Notes: generated from the letters alone by a model not told the origin. A stretch of 64,000 nt of DNA from Chitinophaga sp. (GCF_019236475.1 NZ_JAFAIX010000012.1:930001-994000); one strand, 5' to 3'; shown: positions 33,307-42,161, counted from the first letter of the stretch. A program made the numbers and translations.

Positions 33307-34326
33307 ATGCGAGCAGTAATGTTAAACAGAATTGGTTGGTGCACAATGTTGCTGGTAATGCTGGCAACTGCTGCTGAAGCGCAACGCCGCGGTGGTACTA
33401 CACGCCGCAGAACAGCGACTCAGCGCAATGCTCAACAGGACCCCAACGCACCGGTGGTAAATCCTGCAACAGGTAATGCTGTTGCCACTCCTCCTCCGGC
33501 AGCTCCGCCTACAACGGCCGCCGCTGCCCCAGTAGATACGCCGCGCAAATCGCTCCGTATTGATGGTGTGGTAGAAAGGAACCTCGCCAGAGAACGTGTT
33601 CCTATTGTCTATGACTACATCCGTGAGGATGACAGATTCTGGGAAAAACGCGTTTGGCAGATCATCGATGTGAGGGAAAAAATCAACCTGCCCTTCCAAT
33701 ACAATGTGGAAGATGAAGCCGGTACTAACCAGCTGTTCATCAACATCCTGCTCAACGCAATTAAGAATAAGGAAGTAGAAGCTTTTAGTCCTATCGACGA
33801 CCGCTTCACTACCATTATGCCTTACGATGAAATTCAAAAGAAAGTTTCTGGTGAAGAAAAACAGGTGCGTTCTATCGACCCTGTTACCGGTGAAGAAAAA
33901 CTGGTAACCACCCGCGACGACTTCGATCCTTCAACGATTAGGCAATATAAAATCAAAGAAGTTTGGGTATTCGATAAAGAAGCTTCTGCCCTGAAAGTGC
34001 GCATACTCGGTATCGCTCCGCTCATGGCTCGTATGAACGATGATGGTTCTTACCGCGCTTCTATCCCGCTGTTCTGGGTATACTATCCTGATCTGCGTCC
34101 TATACTGGCTAAATATGATGTGTATAACCAAAATAACGACGCATCTACTATCAGTTGGGAAGACCTCTTCGAAATGCGCTTCTTCGGTAGCTATATTGTG
34201 AAAGAAAACAATACCTACAACCGCGAGATCAAAGACTACATCAAAGATGGTGTAATGCGTCTCCTGGAAGGCCAGGCTATCAAAGACCGTATCTTCAACA
34301 AAGAACAGGATCTCTGGCAATATTAA
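33307..34326 (+). CDS. gldN: Gliding motility/type IX secretion protein GldN (PorN)
   Basis: A 339-residue periplasmic protein with a signal peptide (1-26, ending AAEAQ). A low-complexity region of Arg, Thr, Ala and Pro (27-80) comes next, then the GldN domain: REDDRFWEKRVWQIIDVREKINLPFQY (113-139), EVEAFSPIDDRFTTIMPYDE, IKEVWVFDKEASALKVRILGIAP, and the end IKDYIKDGVMRLLEG to LWQY. GldN joins GldK in the ring complex of the secretion system. It closes the gldKLMN cluster 21 bases after gldM, with a strong terminator behind it. Confidence 0.93.
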   Translation: MRAVMLNRIGWCTMLLVMLATAAEAQRRGGTTRRRTATQRNAQQDPNAPVVNPATGNAVATPPPAAPPTTAAAAPVDTPRKSLRIDGVVERNLARERVPIVYDYIREDDRFWEKRVWQIIDVREKINLPFQYNVEDEAGTNQLFINILLNAIKNKEVEAFSPIDDRFTTIMPYDEIQKKVSGEEKQVRSIDPVTGEEKLVTTRDDFDPSTIRQYKIKEVWVFDKEASALKVRILGIAPLMARMNDDGSYRASIPLFWVYYPDLRPILAKYDVYNQNNDASTISWEDLFEMRFFGSYIVKENNTYNREIKDYIKDGVMRLLEGQAIKDRIFNKEQDLWQY

Positions 34327-34352
34327 TCAGCTACATCTAACCTGATCATACA

Positions 34353-34390
34353 GAAAAGGCAATCAGTTCAAACTGATTGCCTTTTCTTTT
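34353..34390 (+). terminator. Terminator of the gldKLMN operon
   Basis: A perfect 16-base-pair stem (GAAAAGGCAATCAGTT and complement, two-base loop) followed by TTTT, 26 bases after the gldN stop. Confidence 0.92.
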
Positions 34391-34391
34391 A

Positions 34392-34399
34392 TAGCTTTG
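34392..34399 (+). promoter_or_regulatory. -7 box of the DinB-family gene
   Basis: TAGCTTTG fits TAnnTTTG and ends 18 bases before ATG 34418. It overlaps the earlier in-frame TTG codons at 34397-34402, so those are unlikely to be translation starts. No clear -33 element is seen. Confidence 0.5.
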
Positions 34400-34417
34400 T
34401 TGAAAATTGACTGTCCA

Positions 34418-35011
34418 ATGCCCCTCGTTAATTCCCAGCAGTTGTTGCAACAGCTTAAAGACCAGGTGGAAGAAGTCCGTCTAAAGGCGGTATCTCGCTT
34501 CAATGGCAAGTCAGACCAAGTGCTACTCCAATCCCCGGAACCCGGTCGTTGGAGTGCTATTCAATGCCTGGAACACCTGAACACTTTCGGAACCTATTAC
34601 CTGCCTACTTTGGGCCATGCCATTGAACAGGCTGTTATTAAAGGTTCCCGCCATAATCCGACTTTCCGCAGTGGCATGCTCGGTGGCTGGTTTACTAGGC
34701 TGATGGCGCCCGCCTCCAATGGATTCCCTGCTTCCAAAATGCAGGCGCCGAAGGCCCACAGACCCGCGTCTCAACTAGATATAAATAAAGTCCTAGAGGA
34801 ATTTATACGTCAACAAGAAGAAATGGAAAGCTTGCTGGTAGCAGCTTCCCGTATAGATCTGGAAAAAGTGAAAGTACCTATTACCCTCTCCAAATGGATT
34901 CGGATTTCGGTAGGTGATACTTTCGGCTTTCTTATTGCGCATATCAGAAGGCATATACTCCAGGCGGAAAGGGCCATTGCGGTCGTGGAAACCGCACATG
35001 TAACTACCTAA
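34418..35011 (+). CDS. DinB family protein (putative metalloenzyme)
   Basis: A 197-residue DinB/YfiT-type four-helix-bundle protein. It begins PLVNSQQLLQQLKDQVEEVRL, has RWSAIQCLEHLNTFGTYYLPTLGHAI (His in CLEHLN) and ends with the F-x-I-A-H-I-R-R-H-I-L-Q segment. The His in ECLEHL-like and HIRRH motifs are the expected metal ligands. Members are thiol transferases or hydrolases of unknown substrate; the founding DinB is damage-inducible, and the gene lies against uvrC, but that is only suggestive. ATG 34418 was chosen because the upstream TTG codons fall in the -7 box. Its last four bases overlap the convergent uvrC stop. Confidence 0.85.
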   Translation: MPLVNSQQLLQQLKDQVEEVRLKAVSRFNGKSDQVLLQSPEPGRWSAIQCLEHLNTFGTYYLPTLGHAIEQAVIKGSRHNPTFRSGMLGGWFTRLMAPASNGFPASKMQAPKAHRPASQLDINKVLEEFIRQQEEMESLLVAASRIDLEKVKVPITLSKWIRISVGDTFGFLIAHIRRHILQAERAIAVVETAHVTT

Positions 35012-36828
35012 GCCTTGGCCTCTCCACTCCCATGGAAATGCTCCCAAACGAGCTTAGCTTTGGCTGCCCCTAGTTCCTGCGTAAGATCTTCCAGGGAGAG
35101 GAGCTTTACTTTATTCACAGAACGGTGGGCTTTTAACAGTTGAGTGGCTGTTGTCTCCCCTATCCCCTTTATACTCTCCAGCTCATTCTTAAATGTGCCT
35201 TTAGAACGCTTATTACGATGGAAAGTGATACCAAAACGGTGTACCTCATCACGAACACGACGAATCAATTTCAAACTTTCACTGTTGAAAGGCAGTTTTA
35301 TACTTTGTGAGTCGCCAGGGAAGAATATTTCCTCTTCATTTTTAGCGAGCCCTACTACCGTCATACTGCCAATCAGATTCAATTCCCGTATACTTTCCAT
35401 GGCAGAACCCAACTGCCCCTTACCACCATCGATAATCACCAGTTGGGGTAATGGCTGTCCCTCGGCCAATAAACGACTATAACGGCGGTAAACCACTTCT
35501 TTCATGGAAGCGAAGTCATTAATACCTTCTACCGTTTTGATATTGAAATGTCTGTAATCTTTTTTGGAAGCAATGCCATCCTTAAATACCACACAAGCGG
35601 ATACAGGATAAGCCCCTTGGAAGTTCGAGTTATCAAAGCATTCGATATGCTCTGGTAATGCTGGTAACTCCAGATCGGCCTGCAACTGATAGAGGACTTG
35701 CTTTCTCTCCATATCGCTCTTACCTTCCAGGTGGAGGATTTTCTTACGGTATAAGTCTTCTTTGAAGTAATTCACATTCTTCTCAGAAAGCTCCAGCAGT
35801 TTCTTTTTATCACCACTTTTCGGAACGGTAATCGTGACGTTGCTTTCTGGGTATTCTATGGGTATAGGAACAACTATCTCATTATTAATACTTTTGAAAA
35901 CATCTCTCAGGTAAGCAATGGCGTAAGTCAGTACTTCCTCCTCTCCTTCTTCCAGCTTTTTCTCCAGGGTAACCGTTTTGGTATCGGCAATGGTACCATT
36001 CAAAATGCGGAGGTAATTCACGTATGCGTGGTTGCCTTCGCTGATAATGGAGAATACATCCATATTACCCAATCGGGTATTTACAATGGTGGATTTGGCA
36101 GAATAAGCACGCAGACTTTCAATCTTCTTCCGCATGATTTCCGCTTTTTCGAATTCCATACCGGTGGCATATTCCATCATCTCCTCTTTAAAAAGGTTGA
36201 TAACCGGGGAGAGATTGCCTTTCAAGATATTCTTCACCTGTTGCAAGTTTGAGCGGTAATCTTCTTCTGTTTGAAGACCTTCGCAGGGACCTTTACAGTT
36301 GCCCAGGTGATATTCCAGACATACCTTGAATTTACCTTTTCGTATATTCTGCTCCGTTAGGTTGAGGTTGCAGGTCCGAAGTGGGATATTGTATTTGATC
36401 ACCTCCAGGATTTCCCGCACTCTTCCTACAGAGGTAAACGGCCCAAGGTACTCGCTACCGTCTTTTACCACGTTCCTGGTAAGGAATACGCGAGGAAAGG
36501 GTTCATGTTTGATGACAATGTAAGGGTAGGTTTTGTCATCCTTTAAGTTGATGTTGTATTTCGGCTGGAATTGCTTGATGAGCGAGTTTTCCAGGAGAAA
36601 AGCATCTTGTTCCGAATCCACGATGGTGAATTCGATATGATTAATTTGTTCAACGAGTTTCCTCGTTTTGTAGTTATCATGATTTTTGACAAAGTAGGAA
36701 CTGACTCTTTTGCGGAGACTTTTCGCCTTACCCACATACAAGAGTGTACCTTGTTTGTCATAGTATTTATAAATACCCGCTTCTACCGGAATAGTATGAG
36801 AGATGCTCTGAAATTCTGCCCCAGTCAT
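35008..36828 (-). CDS. uvrC: UvrABC excinuclease subunit C
   Basis: A 606-residue UvrC. The N-terminal GIY-YIG endonuclease lies at about 14-95 (GIYKYYDKQGTLLYVGKAKSLRKRV), the UVR UvrB-binding helix pair near 195-230 with a Cys cluster (CLEYHLGNCKGPCEGL) before it, the RNase-H-like 5' endonuclease around 380-535 (ECFDNSNFQGAYPVSACVVFKDG, IIDGGKGQL), and tandem helix-hairpin-helix motifs at the end (IKGIGETTATQLL). It makes both incisions in nucleotide excision repair in the cytoplasm. It is the second gene of an operon with the 194-residue lipoprotein (2 bases upstream) and converges on the DinB gene. Confidence 0.96.
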   Translation of the reverse strand: MTGAEFQSISHTIPVEAGIYKYYDKQGTLLYVGKAKSLRKRVSSYFVKNHDNYKTRKLVEQINHIEFTIVDSEQDAFLLENSLIKQFQPKYNINLKDDKTYPYIVIKHEPFPRVFLTRNVVKDGSEYLGPFTSVGRVREILEVIKYNIPLRTCNLNLTEQNIRKGKFKVCLEYHLGNCKGPCEGLQTEEDYRSNLQQVKNILKGNLSPVINLFKEEMMEYATGMEFEKAEIMRKKIESLRAYSAKSTIVNTRLGNMDVFSIISEGNHAYVNYLRILNGTIADTKTVTLEKKLEEGEEEVLTYAIAYLRDVFKSINNEIVVPIPIEYPESNVTITVPKSGDKKKLLELSEKNVNYFKEDLYRKKILHLEGKSDMERKQVLYQLQADLELPALPEHIECFDNSNFQGAYPVSACVVFKDGIASKKDYRHFNIKTVEGINDFASMKEVVYRRYSRLLAEGQPLPQLVIIDGGKGQLGSAMESIRELNLIGSMTVVGLAKNEEEIFFPGDSQSIKLPFNSESLKLIRRVRDEVHRFGITFHRNKRSKGTFKNELESIKGIGETTATQLLKAHRSVNKVKLLSLEDLTQELGAAKAKLVWEHFHGSGEAKA

Positions 36829-36830
36829 AG

Positions 36831-37415
36831 TTATAGCTGATTTTTAGCAATTGGTTTTACGGTTATTTCCAGTTCTTTCGGGGAAAGGAAAGCAAATTTC
36901 TGATAGGTATTAATCATGACGGATTTGCCTCGCTGATAAACCAGGTGCTGACGGTATTCATACACCATGTTGGAGGTATAAGAATGAACAGATATCTGCT
37001 GTATAATCCCGTTTTTATCCAGATCCATGGTGATTTCTTCCGGATTGGTTTGCTGTCCTCTCGATTTATAGATGACTGATTTTCTTCCGGAGAATGGGTC
37101 TGTTAGGCTGGTAGTATCGTATTCATCCCGCAGGGATGGTTTGTTCAGGTCAACGTCCGCGAAAGGCTTCATGAGGTGTTGTATCACTGCCGTATCGCTA
37201 CTGTTAAAGGTGTTTTTTTCACTTTTACCGTTGAGTAATACTGTCTTTTCCATGTCGATGCCTGCTTGGGAGATTTGTTTTTCTTCCGATTTAAAATAGC
37301 CTGGCAGATTGATGAATTTATCCTGTGAAGATGTTTTCGTTTTGTCTGTCTGGATATTGCAGGCGCTGATGCCAATCAATAACGCAAATATGATGATGGA
37401 AGGGTGGTTCTTCAT
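36831..37415 (-). CDS. Lipoprotein of unknown function
   Basis: A 194-residue lipoprotein: residues 1-18 form a signal with Cys19 in the lipobox GISAC. I do not recognise the mature domain. It is polar, with a Lys/Thr/Ser-rich stretch after the Cys and beta-rich segments such as ENTFNSS-like turns, DEYDTTSLTDPFSGRKSVIYKS and MVYEYRQHLVYQRGKSVMI. The stop is two bases before uvrC, so it is the first gene of the same transcript. It lies about 30 bases downstream of a terminator-like hairpin on its own strand. The gene is convincing by signal and spacing; the function is unknown. Confidence 0.8.
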   Translation of the reverse strand: MKNHPSIIIFALLIGISACNIQTDKTKTSSQDKFINLPGYFKSEEKQISQAGIDMEKTVLLNGKSEKNTFNSSDTAVIQHLMKPFADVDLNKPSLRDEYDTTSLTDPFSGRKSVIYKSRGQQTNPEEITMDLDKNGIIQQISVHSYTSNMVYEYRQHLVYQRGKSVMINTYQKFAFLSPKELEITVKPIAKNQL

Positions 37416-37448
37416 ACTGCAAAATTACTACTTAAAAGGGCATAAAAA

Positions 37449-37470
37449 ATGCGCCGTGAAAACGGCGCAT
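37449..37470 (-). terminator. Terminator-like hairpin in the leader of the lipoprotein-uvrC operon
   Basis: On the minus strand ATGCGCCGT-TTTC-ACGGCGCAT is directly followed by TTTTTT, a complete intrinsic terminator shape 34 bases before the ATG of the lipoprotein gene. The upstream gpmI gene has its own terminator at 37656-37683, so this one must act on a transcript that begins between them, as attenuator or as the end of a small RNA. Confidence 0.65.
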
Positions 37471-37655
37471 CGATGCATGAGCAAATCTGTCGAGAGCACT
37501 AAAAATATGAATATCAGTCAGTTTGACTGAGAAAAATTAAGTTCGGTGATTGTTAAACGTCAGTAGGCATGCAAATGTTACAAGGTTTTCTAAAAAAGGA
37601 TGATTTAATTATCTAGTACCATGTAATACTGGCCTGTACTGGGATTTAACAAAAT

Positions 37656-37683
37656 AGGCTGTCACAAATTTATGCGACAGCCT
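37656..37683 (-). terminator. Terminator of gpmI
   Basis: An 8-base-pair stem AGGCTGTC/GACAGCCT with a 12-base loop lies 28 bases after the gpmI stop, followed on the minus strand by TATTTTG. Confidence 0.8.
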
Positions 37684-37710
37684 CTAATTATTTAGATTTT
37701 TTACGAATTA

Positions 37711-39234
37711 TTACACCAATAAATCACCAGACATTTCTGTCGGAATTGGTAATCCCATGAAATGCAAGATAGTAGGGGCTATATCGCCTAACTTACCATC
37801 TTTCACTTTTCCTTGGAAATCATTATTTATGATGAAGAACGGTACAAGGTTCAAAGTATGGGCGGTATTTGGAGAGCCATCACCATTCACCATGTAATCC
37901 GCATTTCCATGATCCGCAGTGAGGAAAACGGTATAATCATTGGCGAGTGCAGCACTCACTACTTTTTCGACACATTTATCCACCGTTTCAACTGCTTTTA
38001 CTGCTGCTGAGAACACACCGGTATGACCTACCATGTCTGCATTGGCAAAATTCAACGCAATAAAATCAGCAGATTTGCTTTCGATCTCAGGAACGATTGC
38101 CGCTGTAACTTCATAGGCGCTCATTTCTGGTTGTAGGTCGTAAGTAGCTACTTTTGGAGAAGGAACCATGAGTCTTTTTTCTCCATCGAATTCTTTTTCG
38201 CGACCACCAGAGAAGAAGAAGGACACATGTGGATACTTCTCTGTCTCGGCTATACGAATCTGTTTCAGACCATTGTTAAATATCACCTCACCCAGTGTCA
38301 TGTTGAGGTTATCATTTTCGAAGATGACATGTACATTTTTGAATGTTTTGTCGTACTCCGTCATGGTAGTATAGTAGAGAGACAACGGTTTCATGCCGAA
38401 TTCAGGAAATTCTTGCTGAGAGAGCACCTGCGTGATTTCGCGGCAGCGATCCGTACGGAAATTGAAGCAGAGTACAGCATCGTCCTCCTGGATGGTAGCC
38501 AGCGGCTGACCTTCAGTATCGGTTACGATCACAGGTTTAATGAATTCATCTGTTACGCCTTCCGCATAAGAAGCTTTGATGGCTGCAATCGGATCTTTGG
38601 TAGTAGTACCAATACCGTTTACCAGTGCATCATAGGCCAGCTTAACACGTTCCCAGCGTTTATCTCGGTCCATAGCGTAGTAACGACCAGTGATAGAGGC
38701 AATTTTACCGCCGGAAGTTTGCAGATGTGCTGCTAAATCTTCGATGAAACCCAGTCCGCTTTTAGGATCGGTATCCCGACCATCGGTGAAGGCATGGATA
38801 AATAATTTGGAGACACCGTTCTGGCTGGCCAATGAAGCCAATGCTTTCAGGTGAGTGATGTGGGAGTGTACGCCGCCATCGCTCACAAGTCCTATCAGGT
38901 GTAATGCTTTATCGTTATTTTTTGCGTGTGCGAAAGTGTCCAGGAGTACTTGGTTCTTAGCCAGTTCGCCATCGCGAACAGCCACGTTAATACGTTGTAA
39001 TTCCTGATAAACAATACGGCCTGCGCCAATATTGAGGTGACCAACCTCAGAGTTACCCATCTGTCCGTCCGGAAGACCTACCTGTTCTCCGCAGGTCACG
39101 AGGTTGCTGTGTGGGTATTTGTTGTATAGGCTGCTTACAAAGGGTGTGTTTGCTTGTGCAATGGCATCTGCAGAAGGTACTTTCCCTTCTCCCCATCCAT
39201 CCATAATTACCAGAATGGCTCTTTTCTTTTCCAT
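37711..39234 (-). CDS. gpmI: 2,3-bisphosphoglycerate-independent phosphoglycerate mutase
   Basis: A 507-residue cytoplasmic enzyme of the alkaline-phosphatase superfamily that interconverts 3- and 2-phosphoglycerate in glycolysis. The phosphatase part carries the manganese ligand Asp12 in MDGWG and the nucleophile Ser62 in GNSEVGH; TADHGNADYM and NTAHTLN carry the second metal site, and the transferase part has HIHAFTDGRDTDP and GRYYAMDRDKRWERV. Length is standard. The frame opens two codons earlier with TTG, but ATG 39234 gives MEKKRAILVIMDGWG, the usual beginning. It is a single gene with its own terminator. Confidence 0.96.
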   Translation of the reverse strand: MEKKRAILVIMDGWGEGKVPSADAIAQANTPFVSSLYNKYPHSNLVTCGEQVGLPDGQMGNSEVGHLNIGAGRIVYQELQRINVAVRDGELAKNQVLLDTFAHAKNNDKALHLIGLVSDGGVHSHITHLKALASLASQNGVSKLFIHAFTDGRDTDPKSGLGFIEDLAAHLQTSGGKIASITGRYYAMDRDKRWERVKLAYDALVNGIGTTTKDPIAAIKASYAEGVTDEFIKPVIVTDTEGQPLATIQEDDAVLCFNFRTDRCREITQVLSQQEFPEFGMKPLSLYYTTMTEYDKTFKNVHVIFENDNLNMTLGEVIFNNGLKQIRIAETEKYPHVSFFFSGGREKEFDGEKRLMVPSPKVATYDLQPEMSAYEVTAAIVPEIESKSADFIALNFANADMVGHTGVFSAAVKAVETVDKCVEKVVSAALANDYTVFLTADHGNADYMVNGDGSPNTAHTLNLVPFFIINNDFQGKVKDGKLGDIAPTILHFMGLPIPTEMSGDLLV

Positions 39235-39240
39235 ATCCAA

Positions 39241-39552
39241 TCCTTATTAAGGGTTATTTTTTAATTGTTCCGGGGGGTGAAAGTACTCATAAAGCTGTGA
39301 AATACTTTCTAAATATTTTGCTTGCAATGAGGTTTACAGGAATTTAACATGTTGCAATGCTTAGAAGCTGGCTCTGACGTGGTCTAAATGTCATTTATAC
39401 ATTAATTTTTACATGGATATTAACTAGATCATATAGCTTACGTATTCATTGCTACTACTATGATGGGATTTTGTTGAATTACAGTGCCTTTGGCATGCTT
39501 TTCGCTTTTAATTTGTGTTAGAAAAATCACATTTTTAATTAAATAACTGACA
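39241..39552. other. Divergent intergenic region between gpmI and the DUF4783 gene
   Basis: A 312-base AT-rich gap that should contain both promoters. I see no gene, repeat or strong hairpin in it. Confidence 0.55.
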
Positions 39553-39963
39553 ATGAAAAAGCTTTTGATTGTGCTGGGGATATTGTTGGGGGGAGTTATT
39601 TCAGCATTTACGCTGTCGGCAAGCTCATACGAAGTTACGGTTGCTGGGCCATTTGAAGATGTTGTAGGAGCTATCAAGCAGGGAGATGTGAACGGCTTAT
39701 CCCGATACATGGATACCAATGTGGAAATTAACATTTCCGGTAAATCCAGTTCCTATAGCAAGGCTCAGGCTGAAATTATTCTGAAGGATTTCTTCGCAAA
39801 GAACCAAGTAAAATCATTTGAACTGGTGCACCAAGGTGGTGAGGGTTCCCGCTTTGGTATTGGCAATCTGTCTACATCAGGTGGCAACTACCGGTTGTCT
39901 TTTTTCCTTCAGAAGAAAGGCGCCAGCATGGTCTTAAATGAGCTTCGTTTCGAAAACAAGTAA
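39553..39963 (+). CDS. DUF4783 family exported protein
   Basis: A 136-residue exported protein with a signal peptide (1-23). The small mature domain reads GPFEDVVGAIKQGDVNGLSRYMDTNVEINISGKSSSYSKAQAEIILKDFFAKNQVKSFELVH. This alternation of helix and strand with K-x-Q-A-x-x-I-L-x-x-F-F is the DUF4783 signature, an NTF2-like fold in a Bacteroidota family. Its genes commonly lie directly upstream of nadC, as here. No activity is known; a signal peptide argues against a direct role in NAD synthesis. A terminator separates it from nadC, so the two are not obligatorily co-transcribed. Confidence 0.88.
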   Translation: MKKLLIVLGILLGGVISAFTLSASSYEVTVAGPFEDVVGAIKQGDVNGLSRYMDTNVEINISGKSSSYSKAQAEIILKDFFAKNQVKSFELVHQGGEGSRFGIGNLSTSGGNYRLSFFLQKKGASMVLNELRFENK

Positions 39964-39996
39964 AAGTGTACTACATAAATTAGTTGAAAAACCCCG

Positions 39997-40028
39997 GTGC
40001 CCCGCATTTTATTGCGGGGCACTTTTTA
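39997..40028 (+). terminator. Terminator between DUF4783 and nadC
   Basis: A 9-base-pair stem GTGCCCCGC/GCGGGGCAC with an eight-base loop and TTTTTA. It lies inside the upstream extension of the nadC frame, which argues that this extension is not translated. Confidence 0.9.
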
Positions 40029-40034
40029 TTTTTG
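40027..40034 (+). promoter_or_regulatory. -7 box of nadC
   Basis: TATTTTTG fits TAnnTTTG and lies 33 bases before ATG 40068. It overlaps the T-tract of the preceding terminator, so that sequence serves two purposes. Confidence 0.5.
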
Positions 40035-40067
40035 CGCAGCTCTAGGAGCAATCCAAACACAACGCTT

Positions 40068-40919
40068 ATGTTAGACCAGACCGCATTAAATGCATTTATC
40101 CGTAGTGCATTAGCAGAAGATATAGGATCAGGAGATCATTCCACACTAGCGAGCATTCCCGCCGATACTAGGGGGAGCGCTGTATTGAAGATAAAAGAAG
40201 ACGGCATACTAGCAGGTATGGAAGTAGCGGAAGCTATTTTCAAATGGCTGGATATGTTCACCGTTTTCAAAGCATTTAAGCAAGATGGCGAGGCCATGAA
40301 AGCAGGTGAAGCAGCTTTTGAAGTAACGGCTGCTGTGCATAGCCTGTTGATGGGAGAAAGACTGGTGCTAAACTGTATGCAACGCATGAGTGGTATTGCC
40401 ACCCTCACCCATCAGTATACAGAGAAATTGAAAGGTTATCATACCCGTATCCTGGATACGCGTAAAACCACTCCTAACTTCCGTATGCTGGAAAAAGAAG
40501 CAGTACGCATTGGTGGTGGTGTAAATCACAGAATGGGACTGTACGATATGATTATGTTGAAGGATAATCATATTGACTTCTCCGGGGGCATTACGGCCGC
40601 TGTAAATAAAACAGTTACCTACCTGAAAGAAAATCGACTATCACTGAAAATAGAGGTAGAAACACGTACCTTGGAGGATGTTCGGGAAGCACTGGCTACA
40701 GGTCATGTGGATCGGATCATGCTGGATAACTTTAGCCCGGATAATATTGTAGAGGCTTTGAGAATCATCAACGGTAAAGTGGAAACAGAAGCTTCTGGCG
40801 GTATCAACCTCGATACCCTGGTAGACTATGCTAAAACCGGAGTGGATTTCATCTCCGTAGGCGCTATTATACACCATGCTGTGAGCCTGGATCTCAGCCT
40901 GAAGGCGATTATTCTTTAA
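40068..40919 (+). CDS. nadC: Nicotinate-nucleotide pyrophosphorylase (quinolinate phosphoribosyltransferase)
   Basis: A 283-residue cytoplasmic enzyme that makes nicotinate mononucleotide from quinolinate and PRPP in de novo NAD synthesis. Motifs: LAEDIGSGDHST (17-28), ERLVLNCMQRMSGIATLT (104-121), DTRKTTPNFRMLEKEAVRIGGGVNHRMGLYD with the substrate-binding Arg and Lys residues, LKDNHI, and KIEVETRTLEDVREAL with EASGGINLD at the end. The frame extends to 39984, but that part contains the terminator and lacks homology, so ATG 40068 is the start. It precedes the lipid kinase gene by nine bases, an apparent operon. Confidence 0.95.
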   Translation: MLDQTALNAFIRSALAEDIGSGDHSTLASIPADTRGSAVLKIKEDGILAGMEVAEAIFKWLDMFTVFKAFKQDGEAMKAGEAAFEVTAAVHSLLMGERLVLNCMQRMSGIATLTHQYTEKLKGYHTRILDTRKTTPNFRMLEKEAVRIGGGVNHRMGLYDMIMLKDNHIDFSGGITAAVNKTVTYLKENRLSLKIEVETRTLEDVREALATGHVDRIMLDNFSPDNIVEALRIINGKVETEASGGINLDTLVDYAKTGVDFISVGAIIHHAVSLDLSLKAIIL

Positions 40920-40928
40920 ACTGCTGTT

Positions 40929-41807
40929 TTGAAAAAGATTTTATTTATAATAAACCGCAAAGCTGGCACCAATAGGGATAAACGATTGGGTGGCGCCATC
41001 GGTAGGTATTTTCCTGCGGATCGATACCAGGTGGAAATTACGCACCTGGCATATCTTGGCCATGGTAAAGACTTAGCCCTTGAAGCCGTGAAAAATGGCG
41101 TGGATACTGTAGTAGCAGTAGGTGGCGATGGTTCTATCAATGAAATTGCGCAAGGCCTTGTAGGGAGTAATACTGCCCTGGCCATAATACCATTGGGTAG
41201 CGGTAATGGTCTTGCTCGCGCGCTCAAAATCCCGCTGGATGTGAATAAGGCCATGGAGCTGATTGTGGCGGATCGCCAGCAGCCTATGGATGTGGGTTAT
41301 GCGAATGAACATCTCTTCCTTAGTAATGCGGGTGTTGGCTTTGATGCTTTGGTGGCAGATGAATTCCGACATACAACTAAGAGGGGCCTGTATGGCTATG
41401 CGAAACTAGTCATGCAACGTTTTAGTAGCTATAAACCGGAAGCTTATTCCATTAGCATCGACGGGCAAAAGCTGGAAGAAAACGCATTTCTGCTGACAGT
41501 AGCCAATGGCAACCAATTCGGCTACGAATTCAAACTGGCACCTAAAGCAAGCGTATTTGACGGATTACTGGATGTCTGCATAATGCCACCGGTTAATTTC
41601 CTGCAACTCATTCCCGTTAGTCTTTATTCTCTTTTGGGAAAAATTGATAAAACACGCTATCTTAAACATTATACAGGAAAATCGGTTACCATTTCGGGCA
41701 ATAGCCTGCAGTATCTTCAGGTAGATGGAGATGCCGTTCCGCTGACAGCAGGTGCTGTACAGTTGCGGGTGCAGGAAAAAGCGATTAGGGTAATTGTCAG
41801 TCAATAA
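40929..41807 (+). CDS. Diacylglycerol kinase family lipid kinase
   Basis: A 292-residue kinase of the YegS/BmrU/DagK type. The nucleotide-binding GGDGSINE motif is at 65-72 and PLGSGNGLAR at 88-97, and the beta-sandwich C-terminal domain follows (LFLSNAGVGFDALVADEF, YLQVDGDAVPL). These enzymes phosphorylate diacylglycerol or related lipids such as ceramide at the inner membrane; the substrate is not determined by sequence, and in sphingolipid-making Bacteroidota ceramide is possible. The start codon is TTG at 40929 (KKILFIINRKAG follows), the only reasonable one for the family start. It lies nine bases after nadC. Confidence 0.9.
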   Translation: MKKILFIINRKAGTNRDKRLGGAIGRYFPADRYQVEITHLAYLGHGKDLALEAVKNGVDTVVAVGGDGSINEIAQGLVGSNTALAIIPLGSGNGLARALKIPLDVNKAMELIVADRQQPMDVGYANEHLFLSNAGVGFDALVADEFRHTTKRGLYGYAKLVMQRFSSYKPEAYSISIDGQKLEENAFLLTVANGNQFGYEFKLAPKASVFDGLLDVCIMPPVNFLQLIPVSLYSLLGKIDKTRYLKHYTGKSVTISGNSLQYLQVDGDAVPLTAGAVQLRVQEKAIRVIVSQ

Positions 41808-41825
41808 CTTATAAATGTTGGGAAG

Positions 41826-42161
41826 ATGTCAAAAAAGAAAGCAAACAACAGTGGAATAGTATATTCAACAGATCCCAATTTCTCCTTTGAGCCGGAGCAC
41901 CAGGAAGAACAAGAAACCCTCGCTCCTGCTATGCAGCAGCTCCGCGTAAAGCTGGATACCAAACAACGTGCGGGTAAAGTAGTGACAGTGGTGGATGGAT
42001 TTGTTGGAAAAGAAGAAGACCTGGAAAAGCTGGGTAAAGAATTAAAAACAAAATGTGGTACCGGTGGTAGTGTGAAAGATGGTATTATCCTCATTCAGGG
42101 AGATTACCGGGAGAAGGTGCTGAAATGGTTACAAGATTGGGGTTATAAGAAATCCAAATAA
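41826..42161 (+). CDS. SUI1/YciH-type translation initiation factor
   Basis: A 111-residue protein of the eIF1/SUI1 family. A polar N-terminal tail (1-35, containing PEHQEEQETLAPA) is followed by the SUI1 domain: LRVKLDTKQRAGKVVTVVDGFVGKEEDLEKLGKELKTKCGTGGSVKDGIILIQGDYREKVLKWL. The K-x-C-G-x-G-G-S-x-K-D-G-x-I-x-x-Q-G-D segment is diagnostic. In bacteria YciH binds the 30S subunit and influences start-site fidelity in the cytoplasm. It follows the lipid kinase by 18 bases and ends in a terminator that begins at its stop codon, so it is the last gene of the nadC operon. Confidence 0.93.
   Translation: MSKKKANNSGIVYSTDPNFSFEPEHQEEQETLAPAMQQLRVKLDTKQRAGKVVTVVDGFVGKEEDLEKLGKELKTKCGTGGSVKDGIILIQGDYREKVLKWLQDWGYKKSK

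Noticed and set aside
39984..40067. Longer N-terminus for NadC
   Set aside because: The extension contains a strong terminator and the -7 box and has no homology to NadC; the ATG at 40068 is the natural start.
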